64,000 bases of DNA, from contig NZ_QCZE01000001.1 of NCBI RefSeq assembly GCF_003075035.1, positions 2,418,759 to 2,482,758 of the forward strand, read 5' to 3'. The translations under genes were made by a program, and so were the position numbers. The notes beneath the pieces are model-generated. The model saw only the letters and a list, made by a program, of their open reading frames with translations. It did not search any database and was not told the DNA's origin. This DNA comes from Zobellella maritima (lineage in GTDB: Bacteria > Pseudomonadota > Gammaproteobacteria > Enterobacterales > Aeromonadaceae). Shown here in pieces: positions 37,095-45,771 of the stretch (positions within the stretch are counted from its first letter, which is position 1; every line of letters begins with the position of its first letter).

Positions 37095-38408
37095 TCAGCA
37101 ATAACGCTTCTGATCGTAAACGTGGAAATCCCACTCGGTCTCGGGGAAGTACTTGCGCAGGCGCCAGTCACAGGCCCGGGCGTGGCCTTCCATACCTTCG
37201 GTACGGGAGATCCGGGAGCCGGCCGCGCTGAACACCAGGTTGGCTTCTTCACTCAGTTCCTGATAGGTCAGTACCTTCATGAACTTCTGCACATTCAGGC
37301 CACCGCTGTAGCGGGCCGCCTTCTTGGTGGGCAGGATATGGTTGGTGCCGGAGCACTTGTCACCATGAGACACTGTGCTTCCCTCGCCCAGGAACAGGGA
37401 GCCGTAGTTGTTCAGGTTGGCCTTCCACCATTCCAGGTCATCGGCCAGTACCTGCAGATGCTCACAGGCCCACTCGTCACTGACCCTGGCCACCTCCTCG
37501 CGGCTGTCCCCCAGGATCACCACACCATGATCACGCCAGGCCGCTTCACAGACATCGGCGTTGGGCATGTCGGCGATTACCTTGGGCATGATCTCCAGCA
37601 CCTTTTCGCCCAGCTCACGGCTGTCGGTAAACAGCCAGACCGGGGAATTGGGGCCATGTTCCGCCTGGGACACCAGGTCGACGGCAATGGTCATGGGATC
37701 GGCGTTCTTGTCGGCGATAATGGCCGACTCGGTCGGGCCGGCAAACACATCGATACCCACCTCGCCGAACAGCATGCGCTTGGCTTCGGCCACATAGGCA
37801 TTGCCCGGGCCCACCAGGATATCGGCAGGCTTGTTGGTAAACAGGCCGTAGGCCATGGTCGCGATGGCATGCACGCCACCCATTTCCAGGATCACATCGG
37901 CACCCGCCACATGCATGGCATAGGCCACAGCCGGGTTGATGCTGTCACCCCGGGGCGGGGAGCAGGCCACGATAAAGGGCACGCCGGCGGCCTTGGCGGT
38001 TGCCACGCTCATCAGCGCGGAGGCAGCGTGGGCATAACGTCCGCCGGGTACATAACAACCGGCACAGTCGACCGGCAGTACCTGCTGCCCCAGGCGTACG
38101 CCTTCTTCCGTTTCAATCTCGAAGGACGTCAGGCTGTCGCGCTGGGCCTCGGCAAAGCGCTTGATCTGGCGATGGGCAAAATCAATATCGTCTTTTACCC
38201 GCTGAGGAACCTGCTCGATCAGGGCCTGTTTCTTCTCTTCAGACAAGATGAAGTCGCCCTGCCAGTTATCGAACTGCTTGGCATATTCACGTACCGCCGG
38301 CTCGCCCTGCAGCTTGATATTGGCCAGCATATCCTTGACCACCGCCTGGATACGTTCATCTTCCTGCGCTACGCCGTCTTCCGCAGCCGCTCTTTTAAGA
38401 TATTCCAT
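37095..38408 (-). CDS. Histidinol-dehydrogenase-family dehydrogenase, HpsN-like
   Basis: The 437-residue NAD-dependent zinc enzyme has all catalytic features of the HisD fold: zinc ligands Gln248, His251, Asp350 and His409, and the catalytic pair Glu316-His317. It lies outside any his operon and beside cuyA, as expected of HpsN, which oxidises 2,3-dihydroxypropane-1-sulfonate to sulfolactate in two NAD steps. HisD-type enzymes natively convert an amino alcohol to an amino acid, so oxidation of cysteinolate to cysteate is an equally natural chemistry here. The protein ends in Tyr-Cys. A stop-to-start distance of 42 bases links it to the aminotransferase. Confidence 0.88.
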   Translation of the reverse strand: MEYLKRAAAEDGVAQEDERIQAVVKDMLANIKLQGEPAVREYAKQFDNWQGDFILSEEKKQALIEQVPQRVKDDIDFAHRQIKRFAEAQRDSLTSFEIETEEGVRLGQQVLPVDCAGCYVPGGRYAHAASALMSVATAKAAGVPFIVACSPPRGDSINPAVAYAMHVAGADVILEMGGVHAIATMAYGLFTNKPADILVGPGNAYVAEAKRMLFGEVGIDVFAGPTESAIIADKNADPMTIAVDLVSQAEHGPNSPVWLFTDSRELGEKVLEIMPKVIADMPNADVCEAAWRDHGVVILGDSREEVARVSDEWACEHLQVLADDLEWWKANLNNYGSLFLGEGSTVSHGDKCSGTNHILPTKKAARYSGGLNVQKFMKVLTYQELSEEANLVFSAAGSRISRTEGMEGHARACDWRLRKYFPETEWDFHVYDQKRYC

Positions 38409-38516
38409 GGTATGACACCTGTTAAAAAGGAAGCTAAAGCTAAGTTACACACTATTCCGATCGGTTAACTTTGGACGCGGGCCATCCTGCTGGAGAAGGA
38501 CCCGCCAGCCGCTAAA

Positions 38517-39527
38517 TTAGCAATACTTCGGAAAATCAAAGGCTTCACGATAGCCGAACAGCGCCTGGGCACCGCCGGTGTGCAGGAAGACGACATTTTC
38601 GCCTTTCTTGAAGTGGCCCTTGCGTATCAGATCGATCAGACCGGCGCCACCCTTGCCCGAATAAACCGGATCCAGCAGTATGCCTTCGTGGCGGGCGAAC
38701 AGCTCGATGGCTTCCAGGGTACTGGCCGCAGGAATACCGTAGCCTTCGCCGACATAGTCACAGTTGGCAACCACGTCTTCACGCTTCACGGAGCCGGCGA
38801 TGCCCAGCTTCTCGGCAGTACGCTCGGCCAGGCGGAACACATTGGCTTCCTGCTGTTCGCGAGGCACCCGAACACCGATACCCAGTACCGGGATCAGGCT
38901 GTTGCTGCCCGCCAGGCCGGTGACCAGGCCGGCCTGGGTACCGGCAGAACCGGTGGCATGAACCACATGATCGATACGCAGGCTGCGGTCATTGGCCTGA
39001 CCGAGCAGCTCCAGCGCACAGTTGACATAGCCCAGGGCGCCGATTTCATTGGAACCGCCGCCGGGGATGATATAGGGCTTCTTGCCTTCGGCTTTCAGCT
39101 CGGCGGCCAGCTCTTCCATCGCCGCATTCATGTCGGTTCCACCCGGGAACTTGCGCAGCTGGCCACCAAACAGCTGATCCAGCATCACATTGCCGTTGTA
39201 GATGTAATCGGCATCTTCGGAGCCGGTGCGATCTTCCAGCAGGATATGGCAAGGCAGGCCGAGCTTGGTGGCGATGGCCACGGTCTGGCGGGCATGGTTG
39301 GACTGGGTAGCGCCCTGGGTGATAATAGTGTCGGCGCCTTTCTCCAGGGCATCGGCCATCAGGAATTCCAGCTTGCGAGTCTTGTTGCCGCCGCCAGCCA
39401 GGCCGGTACAGTCATCACGCTTGATCCACAGGTTGGGGCCATCGAGCAACTTGGTCAGCTGGTGCATCGGCTCCAGCGGGGTGGCAAGGTGGGCGAAGTG
39501 CAGACGGGGGTAGCGAGCCAAAAGCAT
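38517..39527 (-). CDS. cuyA: L-cysteate sulfo-lyase (D-cysteine desulfhydrase family)
   Basis: PLP-dependent cleavage of L-cysteate to pyruvate, sulfite and ammonia. The 336-residue protein has the PLP Lys49 in G-G-G-N-K-T-R-K, the phosphate-binding loop [10 protein letters not shown], and the close pattern of CuyA (start M-L-L-A-R-Y-P-R-L with A-H-L-A-T-P-L-E-P). Homologues are also D-cysteine desulfhydrases and ACC deaminases; the HpsN-like and TRAP neighbours support the sulfonate role. It is first in the operon with an AAGGAG ribosome site and is divergent from a LysR gene. It ends in Tyr-Cys. Confidence 0.85.
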   Translation of the reverse strand: MLLARYPRLHFAHLATPLEPMHQLTKLLDGPNLWIKRDDCTGLAGGGNKTRKLEFLMADALEKGADTIITQGATQSNHARQTVAIATKLGLPCHILLEDRTGSEDADYIYNGNVMLDQLFGGQLRKFPGGTDMNAAMEELAAELKAEGKKPYIIPGGGSNEIGALGYVNCALELLGQANDRSLRIDHVVHATGSAGTQAGLVTGLAGSNSLIPVLGIGVRVPREQQEANVFRLAERTAEKLGIAGSVKREDVVANCDYVGEGYGIPAASTLEAIELFARHEGILLDPVYSGKGGAGLIDLIRKGHFKKGENVVFLHTGGAQALFGYREAFDFPKYC

Positions 39528-39685
39528 GGTAATACTCCTTTTCTATTTTAGATACATGGCCAATACAAGCTGGCAACATCTCCATACTGGAAGAAGACGG
39601 CCGGGGCGGCCAATGCTATATTGGCTCCGCAAGCGATTACTTTTCGGTATAGGCCGCCGATAGCGCGGCTCAGGAGCGAGGATAG

Positions 39686-40591
39686 ATGGAATTAAAGTGG
39701 TTGAAAGACTTTGTAGCACTGAGCGAACACGGCAGTTTTTCCAAAGCCGCCGACGCCAGGTTTGTCACCCAACCCGCCTTCAGCCGTCGCATTCGCTCGC
39801 TGGAAAACTGGCTGGGCATCGCCCTGGTCGATCGAGACAAATATCCCACCACCCTGACCAAGACCGGCCTGGCTTTTGTTGAAGAAGCCAGACGCATGAT
39901 CCTCGATACCTATCGGGTACGCGAACGGCTGCAGGGCCAGGAATCACGCCAGAGCCTGATCTTCTTTGCCCAGCACTCGCCGGCGGTGTCGTTTTTTCCT
40001 AGCTGGATCCGCACCCTGGGGCCGCTGGTGGACGATACCCTGGTCAGGCTGAATACGGGTGACCTGCACGATGTGATGGAATCCTTTATGGCGGGGATGG
40101 GGGATTTCCTGCTCAGCTTTTCCTCTACCGATAATATCAGTCAGCTGTCCCGTAACGACACCAGCTGCATCCAGGTGGGCACCGACAAGCTGGTTCCGGT
40201 TTCGGCGCTCGCCGCCAACGGCACGCCGCTGCATGCGCCGGGCATGGGCCGCCCGCTCAAGCTGCTCGCCTATCCCGACAATTCATTCCTGGGGGGTCTG
40301 GTCAAGGAACAGTGCCTGGCCGGCTCCCAATCCGACCTCGAGTACGTAATCGTCTGTGAGAACGCGCTGGCCGAAGGGCTCAAGGCGATGGCCCTGCAGG
40401 GATATGGGGCGGCCTGGCTGCCTTCCAGCCTGATCCAGAACGAGTTGCTCAATAACCAGCTGGTGGTGTTGGAGCCGCCGCTGGCTTCGGTGGATCTCAA
40501 GATACTGCTCCACCGGTTCCGGCATACGGTCAAGCCGGAAGTGGACACCTTCTGGAAGTATCTGATCGAGCTCTATAAACAGGGGTTGTGA
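39686..40591 (+). CDS. LysR-family regulator of the cuyA operon
   Basis: The 301-residue protein starts with a canonical LysR helix-turn-helix (W-L-K-D-F-V-A-L-S-E-H-G-S-F-S-K-A-A-D-A-R-F-V-T-Q-P-A-F-S-R-R-I). It is divergent from cuyA with 158 bases between, the usual arrangement for an activator of the neighbouring catabolic operon. The inducer may be the imported sulfonate or cysteate. The effector domain is typical in length. Confidence 0.88.
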   Translation: MELKWLKDFVALSEHGSFSKAADARFVTQPAFSRRIRSLENWLGIALVDRDKYPTTLTKTGLAFVEEARRMILDTYRVRERLQGQESRQSLIFFAQHSPAVSFFPSWIRTLGPLVDDTLVRLNTGDLHDVMESFMAGMGDFLLSFSSTDNISQLSRNDTSCIQVGTDKLVPVSALAANGTPLHAPGMGRPLKLLAYPDNSFLGGLVKEQCLAGSQSDLEYVIVCENALAEGLKAMALQGYGAAWLPSSLIQNELLNNQLVVLEPPLASVDLKILLHRFRHTVKPEVDTFWKYLIELYKQGL

Positions 40592-40674
40592 TACCCGGAA
40601 ACATGACCGGGACTCAGAATCCCGGACAGGACCACTGGCAACGGCCTTCGACAGAAAGGGTATTGGGGATGCCG

Positions 40675-41013
40675 TCAGGCAGATATCCGTTCCAGGCGCT
40701 GGCGGATCTCCGCCATCTTGGCATTCATGACCAGTTCGAACTGATCCAGGTTACGGATGATCGCCGCCTTGGGATCCTCTGCAGACGGGTTCTCGCCCAA
40801 CAGACGGTTCAGCTCGCTCACCGCCTTGTCGATCGCTGCCCCGCCGTCATGGTGCGAGAAACGGAACTTGAGGCTGGTCGGTTGGCAGGAGTCGGCGTCG
40901 TGCCTGAAGTAAACCTTGAGCTCGTCATGGGCAGACTCGTGACGCACGATAAAGCGCTCAATCTCATGGACGTCCTGGATGCCCATGGCGGTTAAGGTTG
41001 GAAACTCGGACAT
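40675..41013 (-). CDS. DUF3461 family protein, copy 1
   Basis: About 112 residues from the ATG at 41013 (the open frame reaches 41046). The start M-S-E-F-P-T-L-T-A-M-G-I-Q-D and the segment E-I-E-R-F-I-V-R-H-E match DUF3461 proteins of Vibrio and Aeromonas. It has a beta-rich first half and a helical C-terminal half ending in L-V-M-N-A-K-M-A-E-I. Function is unknown. A second copy lies at 41543, with a small gene between. Confidence 0.75.
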   Translation of the reverse strand: MSEFPTLTAMGIQDVHEIERFIVRHESAHDELKVYFRHDADSCQPTSLKFRFSHHDGGAAIDKAVSELNRLLGENPSAEDPKAAIIRNLDQFELVMNAKMAEIRQRLERISA

Positions 41014-41240
41014 ATGGCTACCCCGTCTGCTGTTGGCTCTGGACACTGCGACCCAGTTTACATGATGTTAACAAGACATCAAACTAACCGTCATAACCCC
41101 GGTGCCCTAGGGCCAGTCTGCAAGCATCAATAAGACCAGTCGGCTGGCCCCAAGAAGTCTGGGCCGCTGGCCCTAACCCTGCTCGCCTGGGCACTCTAGA
41201 TTGCCTGTTAACGCTTAGCCGAGGATCTACAGGAGTTCCC

Positions 41241-41492
41241 ATGTCAGAGAAGACAGAGCTGACCATCTCATTGAATGCCGATACCGCGCGTCTGTTTGCC
41301 GACTACGAGGCATTTACCCGGGTCACTCCGGAGATTTATGTACAGCAGTTGATCGAGAAGACGCTGCCGACCCTGGAAGCCATGGTCGGGGCATTGCGTG
41401 ACGCCAACGGCGATGAAGAGGCGGTGATGGAATTGTTTGGCAAGAAAATGGCGGAATCGCTGTTAAAGCAAAAACAGGCGCAGACCAACTGA
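41241..41492 (+). CDS. Small protein, possible ribbon-helix-helix fold
   Basis: The 83-residue protein has an AGGAG ribosome site 7 bases before the ATG. The first 45 residues have the strand-helix-helix pattern of Arc/MetJ-type DNA-binding proteins (E-L-T-I-S-L, then two helices), followed by a charged C-terminal helix. I do not recognise a family, and no toxin partner is adjacent. It is convergent with the second DUF3461 gene. Confidence 0.6.
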   Translation: MSEKTELTISLNADTARLFADYEAFTRVTPEIYVQQLIEKTLPTLEAMVGALRDANGDEEAVMELFGKKMAESLLKQKQAQTN

Positions 41493-41513
41493 GCTGACCC
41501 CGCTGGACTATCA

Positions 41514-41538
41514 ACAAGGGCGGCTAGGCCGCCCTTGT
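41514..41538. terminator. Bidirectional terminator
   Basis: ACAAGGGCGGC at 41514-41524 and GCCGCCCTTGT at 41528-41538 form a perfect 11-base stem with a 3-base loop between the convergent small gene and the second DUF3461 gene. Confidence 0.75.
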
Positions 41539-41542
41539 CGCA

Positions 41543-41947
41543 TTATTTCAGCGCTTCTATCTGCTGGCGCAACTCTTCCAGCTTGGCCTTCATCACCCGT
41601 TCCATATGCTCCAGATCGGCCAGCAACTGCTGCTTGGTATCCCGAGTGCCGGTATCGGCGGTGGCCACCGGCTTGAGCAGTTGCTGTAACTCCACCAGCG
41701 CCTGGCGCAACACCGGGCTGGTGTCTTCCAGCTTGTGCCACTCTTCGGTTTTCTGAAACTCCACCGGCACATTGGCCTTGGCGCGGGCAAAGGTGAACTT
41801 CTTGCTGCGAGACAACAGCGATCCTGCCGATCTGTGGTAATACACCTTGAGCACATCAGCCCTGGCTTCACGGCGCAGGCTGTAGCGGCTGATACTGTCA
41901 AACGAGGTGATCCCCATTTGTGAAAGGGTGGGATATGCTGAAGTCAT
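41543..41947 (-). CDS. DUF3461 family protein, copy 2
   Basis: The 134-residue protein has the same family pattern as copy 1: Y-P-T-L-S-Q-M-G-I, then S-I-S-R-Y-S-L-R-R-E-A, then K-V-Y-Y, with a longer C-terminal half ending in M-E-R-V-M-K-A-K-L-E-E-L. It is closer to typical DUF3461 proteins than copy 1. A terminator lies about 55 bases upstream of its start. Function is unknown. Confidence 0.78.
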   Translation of the reverse strand: MTSAYPTLSQMGITSFDSISRYSLRREARADVLKVYYHRSAGSLLSRSKKFTFARAKANVPVEFQKTEEWHKLEDTSPVLRQALVELQQLLKPVATADTGTRDTKQQLLADLEHMERVMKAKLEELRQQIEALK

Positions 41948-41997
41948 CTATTTTCGCCCAAGATATTGATACTGCAAAAAAAATACGTCCCCCCGCA

Positions 41998-42023
41998 TAA
42001 AAAAACCGGCATCGGCGGTTTTT
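41998..42023. terminator. Intrinsic terminator
   Basis: AAAAACCG at 42001-42008 pairs with CGGTTTTT at 42016-42023. On the minus strand the hairpin runs into seven T, and on the plus strand into five. It ends the candidate small transcript and insulates the DUF3461 gene. Confidence 0.75.
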
Positions 42024-42135
42024 AAGTAAGCGGATGGGTTAGCTGCTGAGCTAGAAGGAGTCGAATCCGTGACGGAGGGTGCCCGCAATGCGGAGCGGTT
42101 GCCATTCCTGGCAGGCCAGACAAGCTTTGGTGCGG
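41998..42135 (-). ncRNA. Candidate small transcript upstream of the DUF3461 gene
   Basis: On the minus strand a perfect TATAAT (complement of 42136-42141) is followed by a GC-rich discriminator (CCGCACC). About 125 bases of non-coding sequence come next, then an intrinsic terminator. The -35 region (TTGTAT, 16 bases upstream) is weak. A segment resembling a tRNA T-loop (G-A-T-T-C-G-A-C-T-C-C) is present, but its stem does not pair, so this is not an intact tRNA. An sRNA, a tRNA relic or a leader are all possible. Confidence 0.35.
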
Positions 42136-42253
42136 ATTATAGACGTACAGTACAAATATACAACAGGGCCAGATTTAACAAGATGCTGGAACCAGGAAGC
42201 CCCCGGCTGGGGCGAGGGGGAACAAGTGGCTCCCTAACTGCCCGCAGTTTAGC

Positions 42254-43588
42254 TTAAACCGACAGCACCAGCGACTTCATATAGCAGAACTCCTTGATAT
42301 TGAAGCGGCCTTCCGGGGCCGGACCAAACGTCTGGGTATGCCCCCTTCCCTTGTAAGGCTCCGCATTGACAAAACAGGCGCTGACGCTCAGGCTGCGCGC
42401 CAGCCGCTCGCCCTGAGTCAGGTCCCGGGTCCAGATGCTGGCCGTACCGCCCTGGCCCAGGCTGTTGCACAGTCCGGTGATCTGTTCAACGCCCGGTACC
42501 CTCACCACGCAGGCCAGCGGACCACTCAGCTGCTGCCGGAATATCGCCATCTCGGGCCCAACATGATCGAGCAGGGAGGCCGGATAATACCAGCCTTGTC
42601 CTGCGGGCAACTCGCAACCCAGCACGGCGCGGGCACCGGCCGCCAACGCTGCCGTCACCTGCCGGTGCAGATCCTGGCGCAACTGTGCCGTGGCCAACGG
42701 CCCCAGGCTGGACTCCAGATCTTCTGGGTCTCCGGGTCGGATCTCGGCCAAGCGTGCCGCCATCCGGCCCACAAAGTCATCGGCGATGGCGGGCGTGACG
42801 ATAAAGCCCCTGGATGCATGACCCAACTGGCCGGCATTGCGAAAACGGGAACGCAGGGCCGCGTCGACCGCCTGATCCAGATCCGCATCATCAAGGATGA
42901 TCTGCAGCTCTATTTCATCCAGCTCAAGCACCACTTTCTTAAGACACTGGCCAGCCATGGCGGCCACCTGGCTGGCATCTTTCTTGTTGCCGCTGAAAGC
43001 CAGCGCCTTGACCCGAGGATCGGCAATCAAGGTGGCTACGGTGGGCTTGGAGATCAACAGGCTGGAAACCAACCCGCCGGGCGCCCCTGCCTCCTGCAGC
43101 AGCTGTTCAATCTGCTGCGCACACTGGGGCAGGTTTTCGGCCAGTTTCAGCAATACGCTGTTACCGGCCATCAGGGTCGGCGCCAGCATGCGAAACACCT
43201 GCCACAGGGGAAAACGCCAGGAAGTCAGTAACAACACAGTACCCATGGGTTCAAAGGTGGTCAGGCTGCGAGCCAGCGGCAGCATGGCCTGACCATGGGC
43301 GGCGAAATAGGCACATTCCAGGGCGCAACGATCCACTTCCACCAGGGCCTCGCTGTGCAGCTTGCCCATTTCCCGCGACATACACAGCGCCAGCTGATGT
43401 CGTTTGGACGACAGCAAGGAGGCCAGCTGATTCAAAAGCGCGGAACGATCAGCAAAAGAAGACTGCCGCCACTGTTCCGCCGCCTGCCGGCTGGCGTCGA
43501 TGCGGGTCTCCAGCTCGTTATCAGACAGGCTGGCAAAGGTGCCGGTCTGCTGGCCGGTTGCCGGGTTGTATGAAGTGAAATTCATCAT
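42254..43588 (-). CDS. Aldehyde dehydrogenase homologue with a degenerate active site
   Basis: The 444-residue intact protein follows the succinate-semialdehyde dehydrogenase (Sad/YneI-like) group over its full length, for example F-P-L-W-Q-V-F-R, A-G-N-S-V-L-L-K and D-D-A-D-L-D-Q-A-V. Key residues have changed: the catalytic Cys after Asn-x-Gly-Gln is Gly256 (N-A-G-Q-L-G); the oxyanion Asn of P-W-N-F-P is Arg125 (S-W-R-F-P); E-L-G-G is E-L-D-E (222-225); the NAD-contacting E-x-F-G-P is Q-L-S-G-P (353-357). Normal thiol-based oxidation is not possible. The frame is undamaged, so it is probably a retained non-catalytic protein rather than a pseudogene. Confidence 0.85.
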   Translation of the reverse strand: MMNFTSYNPATGQQTGTFASLSDNELETRIDASRQAAEQWRQSSFADRSALLNQLASLLSSKRHQLALCMSREMGKLHSEALVEVDRCALECAYFAAHGQAMLPLARSLTTFEPMGTVLLLTSWRFPLWQVFRMLAPTLMAGNSVLLKLAENLPQCAQQIEQLLQEAGAPGGLVSSLLISKPTVATLIADPRVKALAFSGNKKDASQVAAMAGQCLKKVVLELDEIELQIILDDADLDQAVDAALRSRFRNAGQLGHASRGFIVTPAIADDFVGRMAARLAEIRPGDPEDLESSLGPLATAQLRQDLHRQVTAALAAGARAVLGCELPAGQGWYYPASLLDHVGPEMAIFRQQLSGPLACVVRVPGVEQITGLCNSLGQGGTASIWTRDLTQGERLARSLSVSACFVNAEPYKGRGHTQTFGPAPEGRFNIKEFCYMKSLVLSV

Positions 43589-43873
43589 CGCTGCACCTTA
43601 TGCTTAATACGGGCACCGTCGGGCCCGGACTTCCCCGTCCCTTAGCCGGTGATGTGGTGGATTGACAGCCAGCCCAGGTGTCAGGCTGGACACCGTAATC
43701 AAGCAGACGTTACATAGTTGCAACCCAGGTAACAAATGCCAGTTTCCGGGACGCCATGGAGCCAGTCCCGCCAGAATAGGGTTAACTTTGTATACTTCGT
43801 GAAGCCGCTGAGACTGGTTAAAGACAGCACCAGACAATAGGATTATAGCTTGGGCAGTTATCCTGGAGGATGA

Positions 43874-45637
43874 ATGGCAAACAACAGAGCTCTGAAGCCG
43901 CAGTCGTGGGCCCGCCTGCTTCCTTTTCTGCAATGGGCACCCTCCCTCAACGGCAGGGTATTGAGGGCAGACCTGCTGGCCGGCCTGACCAACGCCATTA
44001 TCGTTCTGCCCCAGGGGGTGGCCTATGCCCTGATCGCCGGCCTGCCCCCCGAGTATGGCCTCTACGCCGCCATCATACCGGCCATTATCGCCGCCCTGTT
44101 CGGCTCCTCCTGGCACCTGATTTCCGGTCCGACTGCCGCCATGTCGATCGTGGTGTTCACCTCGGTCAGCCCGCTGGCCGAGCCGGGCACCCCCGAGTTT
44201 ATCAAGCTGGCCCTGACCCTGACCCTGATGAAGGGGCTGTTTCAGCTGGCGCTGGCCATGGCCCGCCTGGGGGTGCTGGTCAATTTTGTGTCTCATTCAG
44301 TGGTCATCGGCTTTACCGCCGGGGCGGCGGTGGTGATCGCCTCCAGCCAGCTGCAGAACCTGCTCGGTCTCTCGCTGACCACAGACGGCACCTTTATCGA
44401 CAACTGGCTGCAGGTGGCATTGCATCTCGCTGACACCAACCTCTACAGCCTGACCATCGCCCTGTTCACCCTGACCCTGTGCGTGGTCATCAGGAAACTC
44501 CGGCCCCGCTGGCCCAACATGCTGCTGGCATTGATCCTGGCCAGTATGCTTGCCTGGCTGCTGGATCCCGGGCAGCAGCACATCGCCCTGGTTGGCGCCA
44601 TTTCTGCCAGCCTGCCGCCCCTGAGCATGCCGGATCTCAGCCTGAACAATATCAGCAGCCTCGGTTCCGCCGCCCTGGCCATCAGCCTGCTGGGTCTGGT
44701 CGAGGCCACCGCCATCTCCCGTGCCATCGCCACCCGCACCCACCAGCGGCTGGACGATAACCAGGAGTTCGTGGGCCAGGGGCTGTCCAATGTGGTCGGG
44801 GCCTTTTTCTCCTGCTATGCCTCCTCAGGCTCCTTTACCCGTACCGGGGTTAACTATACCAGCGGCGCCCGCACTCCCCTGGCGGCGGTGTTTGCCTCGC
44901 TGTTCCTGCTGGTGATCCTGCTGCTGTTTTCCGACCTTATCCCTCACCTGCCGATCCCGGCCATGGCGGGATTGCTGCTGGTAGTAGCCTGGAACCTGAT
45001 CGATTTCCATCATATCCGGTTGATTATCCGGGTCGGCAAGTCCGAGGCCACAGTGCTGCTGGCCACCTTCTTCGCCACCCTGTTTGTGGCCCTGGAATTC
45101 GCCATCTATACCGGGGTGTTCCTGTCGCTGGTGTTCTACCTTAAACGCACCTCTTCTCCCCGAATCGTGACCATCTTGCCCGACCCGGACAGCAAGCATC
45201 CCTTCTTTATCAGCGCCGAACACAAGCGCCTGCCCTATTGCCCCCAGCTGCGCATCATCCGTATAGAGGGCTCGCTGTTCTTCGGCGCGGTCAATCATGT
45301 GCAGGAATACCTGCAACAGATCAAGGAGCCCAGGCTGCTGATCGTGGGCAACGGCATGAATTTCGTGGACATGGTCGGGGCCGAAATGCTGGTACAGGAG
45401 GCAAAACGGCGCAGGGCCGCGGGGGGAGATCTCTATCTGTGCAACCTGAAAGAAGGGGTCAGCCGCTTCCTCAAACGCAATAACCTGATCGAGGAACTAG
45501 GCGAGGATCATATCTTTATCAACAAGGGCAAAGCCATCCACCGGATCTACGACCAGCTGGATCCCGCCATCTGCCAGACCTGCACCGCCAAGATCTTTCA
45601 GGAGTGCCATATAGCACCGCCCGCTGGCACAAGATGA
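43874..45637 (+). CDS. SulP-family anion transporter with STAS domain
   Basis: The 587-residue protein has a SulP membrane domain (about 20-420; P-Q-G-V-A-Y-A-L-I-A-G-L-P and G-L-Y-A-A-I-I-P signatures) and a C-terminal cytoplasmic STAS domain (about 450-560). It ends with a Cys-rich tail, C-Q-T-C-T-A-K-I-F-Q-E-C. SulP proteins carry sulfate, bicarbonate, chloride or organic acids. Sulfate or sulfite handling would suit the sulfonate loci nearby, but nothing in the sequence fixes the substrate. It is divergent from the ALDH homologue. Confidence 0.88.
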   Translation: MANNRALKPQSWARLLPFLQWAPSLNGRVLRADLLAGLTNAIIVLPQGVAYALIAGLPPEYGLYAAIIPAIIAALFGSSWHLISGPTAAMSIVVFTSVSPLAEPGTPEFIKLALTLTLMKGLFQLALAMARLGVLVNFVSHSVVIGFTAGAAVVIASSQLQNLLGLSLTTDGTFIDNWLQVALHLADTNLYSLTIALFTLTLCVVIRKLRPRWPNMLLALILASMLAWLLDPGQQHIALVGAISASLPPLSMPDLSLNNISSLGSAALAISLLGLVEATAISRAIATRTHQRLDDNQEFVGQGLSNVVGAFFSCYASSGSFTRTGVNYTSGARTPLAAVFASLFLLVILLLFSDLIPHLPIPAMAGLLLVVAWNLIDFHHIRLIIRVGKSEATVLLATFFATLFVALEFAIYTGVFLSLVFYLKRTSSPRIVTILPDPDSKHPFFISAEHKRLPYCPQLRIIRIEGSLFFGAVNHVQEYLQQIKEPRLLIVGNGMNFVDMVGAEMLVQEAKRRRAAGGDLYLCNLKEGVSRFLKRNNLIEELGEDHIFINKGKAIHRIYDQLDPAICQTCTAKIFQECHIAPPAGTR

Positions 45638-45771
45638 GGAGTTGCGATGCTCGCCAGCCGAGGCTGGCCATATGCGGCCTTGATAACTGGCCCCTGCCCC
45701 CTGGCTGCGGGCCGGTTACACTGGTTAACACCTTAGTTACAGCATGATGCTAATCCGAAGAGGCCGATATC

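Noticed and set aside
37095-38408. Annotation of the dehydrogenase as histidinol dehydrogenase (hisD)
   Set aside because: No his biosynthetic genes nearby; it is in an operon with cysteate sulfo-lyase and a TRAP transporter, which fits HpsN-like function better.
42045-42100. tRNA-like T-loop word on the minus strand
   Set aside because: The flanking stem does not pair and no acceptor stem or anticodon arm can be built, so it is not called a tRNA.
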